Origin: Oxytricha trifallax
Taxonomy: Eukaryota; Ciliophora; Spirotrichea; Sporadotrichida; Oxytrichidae
Direction: 5' to 3'
Assembly (NCBI GenBank): GCA_000711775.1
Contig: ARYC01000157.1
Span: 22,363-86,362 of the forward strand
Length of the DNA: 64,000 bases
Of the stretch, positions 60,366-64,000 are shown one piece after another. The translations under genes were made by a program, and so were the position numbers. Each line of letters starts with the position of its first letter. Position 1 is the stretch's first letter. The notes under the pieces are model-generated. The model saw only the letters and a program-made list of their open reading frames with translations, was not told the DNA's origin and searched no databases.

Positions 60366-62058
60366 CAAAACCCCAAAACCCTTTAATGAGTTTTTTGTGT
60401 TTGATTGATTTATAGAGTAAAGTTGGGGAATAGGTTTTCTTTTTAATTAATTTCATTTCATTTGTTAAATTCAATTTGATTTATCATTTTTATGATGGAG
60501 AATTTTATTTTTTTGTATTTTATTTAATCTATTCATCTGTATAAATATTATGGGAAATTAAATAACTAAGAAAATTTATGAAATTGAATTTTATTATTGC
60601 TTTGCTTATTTTTTTAAACTATCTAAATTTTATGAAAACTTATTCTTTTGATTTTTTGATAGTCTATTTTCTGAAATGCTTTGGTACTAATATAGAGAAT
60701 TCAAATTGACACTGGAACCAATTAGGTTTTGAGCAAGATTTATACTTTTTCATTAAGACCTCATTAGATTAAAAATAGGTACTAATTAAGTTTTAGTGCT
60801 TTTAAATTGATACCAATTAAAATTAACGAATTTAGTACGAGTATAAATTAAATTTAAACAAATTTAATTCTAATTTAATGGAATTTATTTGGTTAAAATG
60901 GAAATCCATCTCTGAAATTTGTTACAGTTTTTGCTTCTTTTTCCTTTTTTTTTTTTACAGGTTGATCCTATATGATACCCATATTTAATAGCTGTTATAA
61001 TATTTATAGAATTTATTGATACAAAATTTAAAGAATGATATCCATTTATAATATTCTTTAACAAAAACATTGCATGATTGTGGATATCAATCACCTTAAA
61101 ACCACTCATTTCATGCATATTTTTAATTAGATTTACTTATGTTACCAGACTTTTGTGTGTGATGTATGTATGAAGATATCATAATATATAATACTAGTTA
61201 ATATTTGAGCATAAATGCCATTTATATAAAAAGATTCAATTATCATATTTCATAAAAACCATCTTTAAAAGTGATAACTTATGAAAAAAGTAAACAGAAA
61301 GAAATGTCGGGGGGGGGAAGTTTCCTGCACTCGAGGAAGTTTCCTGCACTGTTTTTTTCTTTATGTTAAATTTAATGAATTTTACATAAATAAACAAATT
61401 TAATATTTTTATGACACATTAAATATTAAGAGCACATTATCCATCATTGAAGTAGCTCAAGAAAATATAGTCTAACATTATATAGGCATGGTAAGAACAA
61501 GATAAATTGAATCAGAATTTCACTAACAATTGGATACAATATTAGAATTTACTATGGTAAAGCAATGCAAAGTTAAAGAGACATAACCTACAAATATCAG
61601 ATGAAAATTGTCAGAGTTTTTGGAATCTGAATAAAGATATTGACTATTGATAAATAAATTAAAGTATGATTATAACAATGAAATTAGTCCTGAAGTTGGA
61701 TGATAGTTGTTATAAAGATATATTTAATAAAAAAATTAAAAATTAAAAAATTAAAAAAAGTGCAGGAAACTTCCCTAAAATTTTTTTTTTATCATAAACC
61801 AGTGCAGGAAACTTCCCCCCCCCGAAATGTCACTCAAACTTAACTTAACAAATAAATATGCTAAAACATTATTATAACTTTTATCTAAATATAAAAACCT
61901 ATAAGTTGAATATAAAAATAATGATCATTTAAAACTTTAAAAATATTTCATTACTAGTGTGAAAATGATCCTTTCTTACTCAAATAAACCATAATCCCCT
62001 ACATTACCCTCGTCAATCAAACCACTAATAAAACACATTAAGGGGTTTTGGGGTTTTG
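60366..62058. mobile_element. Mini-TBE, copy H, carrying a nested MITE
   Basis: C4A4C4 ends; 1693 bp including a 517-bp MITE and its 6-bp duplication. Homologous to the mini-TBE at 37423-38475 along its length, including the retained central TBE intergenic region. Left flank ATT; the right flank is TTA, a few bases altered relative to the AAT of copy A. It interrupts paralogue H at the same codon region as copy A. Confidence 0.8.
61308..61824 (-). mobile_element. G-tract MITE, copy 2 (517 bp)
   Basis: CGGGGGGGG ends with AAGTTTCCTGCAC, 6-bp target duplication AAATGT at 61302-61307 and 61825-61830. Inverted relative to copy 1 at 12897. The mini-TBE at 37423 has the unoccupied site (AAATGTCACTCA, about 38338-38350), which confirms insertion and duplication length. 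Confidence 0.9.
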
Positions 62059-62323
62059 TTATGGGAAAAACTCTTAAAGTAGTTAAACTTCTTGCTTTAA
62101 AATAGTTAAATCACTCTTTGAAATCGATATTATATAAAATATAATTGAATTACTATTTAAGCTTTACTGAAAATTAATATTTTTATTATCTAGACATTAT
62201 ATAATTCGAAGTTTAATTTTAGTTCTTCAATTCTATTGGAATGATTTACAATGGCTTGAATAAAACTTGAAAATTTTTCAATTTAATTTTGATCGATTAA
62301 TTGTCTGAAAATGACTGTATAAT
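62059..62323 (-). pseudogene. F-box/LRR-like paralogue H, middle fragment
   Basis: Minus-strand frames TVIFRQLIDQNQIEKFSSFI and SISKSDLTILKQEVQLLQ correspond to the segment upstream of the mini-TBE site in paralogue C. It is bounded on one side by the mini-TBE and on the other by TBE4, so paralogue H is cut at least twice. The first part of the gene must lie beyond the window. Confidence 0.65.
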
Positions 62324-62404
62324 CAAAACCCCAAAACCCCTTAATGAAGTTTATAAGTGCTTTGATTTGTAGGGAATTTGTTAGGGGTTGGGGTTATTAA
62401 TTGA

Positions 62405-63470
62405 ATGAGAGACTAAAATTACAAGCTTTTGGGGTCTATTTATGATGAAGAGTATATAGATTTAGTGTTTAAAACTGCGTTATGGATGTGATATATACAG
62501 TGAATAAGTCAAACCAGTACTGAACTATAAGTCTATTGCACTGCTCTTAAAGCGTAGTCCATCAACTGTTTGCTCTCACTGCTTGAAATCTGTGTAATTA
62601 AAGCAATAATAGCTTAATTCTTAGCCTAAGAGGAAGTCGAAGTTTCTATAGAAGCATATTGACTATCTTATTAATGAAAAAACTTTGAAGTATTGGGCTC
62701 ACTTCTCTCTCGATAAACGAGCTATTATGTTTCATCGCCAGTTCCCTGAGTTGAAGATCTCTGCATAGTCTGTTGCAAACATTTATAAACGAAACGGTAT
62801 CTCTAACAAACGTGTAAATCGTATCAAGAGAGTAATTGATTTCAATTTGCCATTTTACAACAACAACTTAAATTATATTTATAATTAAATGCAGAGAGCC
62901 TAATAGAATAATATTAAGTTTATTCATGCTGACGAGGCTGTGTTTACCTTCAACACTTTCATCAGAAGTCTTGGTATAAGAGGCATAGTAATATAGAGGT
63001 ATATGACTAGAAAGTCAATTTATAAACAATGGCAATTCTTGGAGGTATTAGCAAGGATGCTGGTTTAGAAACTTATGTTATTCATCCTCGCTCTATTAAG
63101 ACAGAGCCAGTATATTAAGTTCTTAGAGCAGCTGAGAGAGAAGTACCCTGAATAAGAGATTATACTATTCGTTGATAATCTTTCTGTTCATAAGACTAAA
63201 GATACAAGGAAGAGTTATGAACAACTTAGAATAACGCCAGTGTTCAACGTACCTTACAGTCCATAGTTTAATGGAATTGAGTTTTACTGGGGAATACTAA
63301 AAGGTCATTACAAGAAACTGCTGCTATACCACTTGATGCATGACCTACCTATCGATACAGTAGACTTGATTTAAAGCTCAATGAAGAGAGTAGATAAATA
63401 ATTAGCTTAAAAGTGTGCGAAAGAAGTGAGAGTGAATGTATACAAATAAGTTTTGTAGTTAAATTAATGA
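62405..63470 (+). pseudogene. TBE4 DD34E transposase, frameshifted
   Basis: ATG 62405, TGA 63468-63470, 1066 bp. HADEAVFTFNTF, VDNLSVHK and Glu in NGIEFYW are all present, unlike copy 1. An extra A near 62474 and smaller indels near 62965 and 63105 disrupt the frame. Confidence 0.8.
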
Positions 63471-63479
63471 ATATATATG

Positions 63480-64000
63480 TCACATTTAAAATTCTTTAGA
63501 GGGAGCTGGCTTCTCTTTCTTTCCCTCTACTTCTTGCTTCCCTCCTCCTAAGTTTCTTCTCTTGCTGCCCGGTCCAGCATCTATGTTAATTGACTCTGGA
63601 GGCTAAATATTTGAATAAAGCCTCTTGCTGACTTCATACTTTGTCTGCGACTTTCGCTCTCTGTGAAGCTTTCTCTATTCCTTCATCAAGAAGATGCCAG
63701 TACCAAATTTTTCTAAAGATTTAAACTACAAATCTTACTTGAAATATAAGGGTGCTTCTGCAGCTCTGATAGCCAGCTCTCACTTATCTTGATCCCTTGT
63801 TTGTCCTTATCTTCTGAAGAGATGCTGTACCTTTTCTTATGAGATTCTTGAATAATTTTCTTTCAAGTAATCACCTTTAATTGTTGCAAGTATGCCAAAG
63901 AAATAGTTTCTTTCAGGCAGTTTATTTGACAATTGTTTCTTAGTAGGCAAGTACAGCGAAACCTCTGGGTCGTTCATAGCATCATCATATAAGTTAGTCA
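63480..64000 (-). CDS. TBE4 22-kDa-type protein, truncated by window end
   Basis: Minus strand, TGA 63480-63482, convergent with the transposase (9 bp between stops). Shows the same C-terminal and middle blocks as copy 1 (LPxRNYFFGILATIKGDYLK region near 63880). The N-terminal part lies beyond 64000. Confidence 0.7.

Larger units (their letters stand above)
62324..64000 (+). mobile_element. TBE transposon, copy 4 (runs off the window)
   Basis: Left end CAAAACCCCAAAACCCC after AAT (62321-62323). Same subfamily as copy 1. Inserted in paralogue H; paralogues B and F retain the unoccupied site (TGTAATTTTAAG at about 55703). Contains a transposase and the 3' part of the 22-kDa-type gene. Confidence 0.95.

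Overview
This window looks like micronuclear (germline) DNA of a stichotrich/spirotrich ciliate close to Oxytricha or Stylonychia. Three signs seen in the sequence support this. (1) Coding regions only make sense if TAA and TAG are read as glutamine and TGA is the sole stop; read that way, ORFs of 450-550 codons open in otherwise very AT-rich DNA. (2) Several transposons end in C4A4C4 telomere-like repeats, which is the hallmark of Oxytricha telomere-bearing elements (TBEs). (3) Most host genes lie in short coding blocks separated by AT-rich, non-coding stretches, as expected for MDS/IES organisation. No rRNA, tRNA or CRISPR was recognised. There is no bacterial-type gene structure, so RBS and operon calls do not apply.

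Layout. 0-17 kb: host germline loci in pieces. These include a minus-strand locus with at least five coding blocks and one convincing IES bounded by ATTAT pointers (841-1131), several unrecognised interrupted genes on both strands, a GC-rich coding island ending in a (TTTA)n tract, and one long uninterrupted gene (9616-11268) for a Ulp1/C48-like cysteine protease. A 495-bp MITE with G-tract ends sits at 12897-13391.

17-37 kb: transposon cluster. Three full-length TBEs (17328-21395, 24765-28889, 29447-33553) each carry the three-gene set: a DD34E transposase (+), a convergent ~22-kDa-type protein (-), and a divergent C2H2 zinc-finger/protein-kinase protein (+). The third TBE lies inside an older, divergent TBE-like element (29245-36636). 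That element has its own DD34E transposase and 22-kDa homologue, is densely marked with TAGTCG/CGACTA, and has an unrecognised ORF where the kinase gene would be expected.

37-64 kb: a tandem array of at least eight minus-strand paralogues (A-H) of an F-box-like/leucine-rich-repeat-like protein of about 450 aa. Copies C (43381-44745) and G (56936-58291) are uninterrupted. B, D, E and F carry in-frame TGA codons or frameshifts. A and H are split at the same codon region by internally deleted TBEs (37423-38475 and 60366-62058). The second mini-TBE has itself been hit by the G-tract MITE (61308-61824), and copy H is further split by a fourth TBE (62324 to the window end). The paralogues supply empty sites for these insertions, so target sites can be read directly. 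Two foldback elements lie between array members.

How the parts fit: the transposases would act on the C4A4-capped TIRs in the germline. In related species such elements are removed from the developing macronucleus together with IESs, which would restore copies such as A and H only if excision is exact. All functional calls for host genes are inferred from hand translation; coordinates of coding blocks without a clear start, stop or pointer are approximate.
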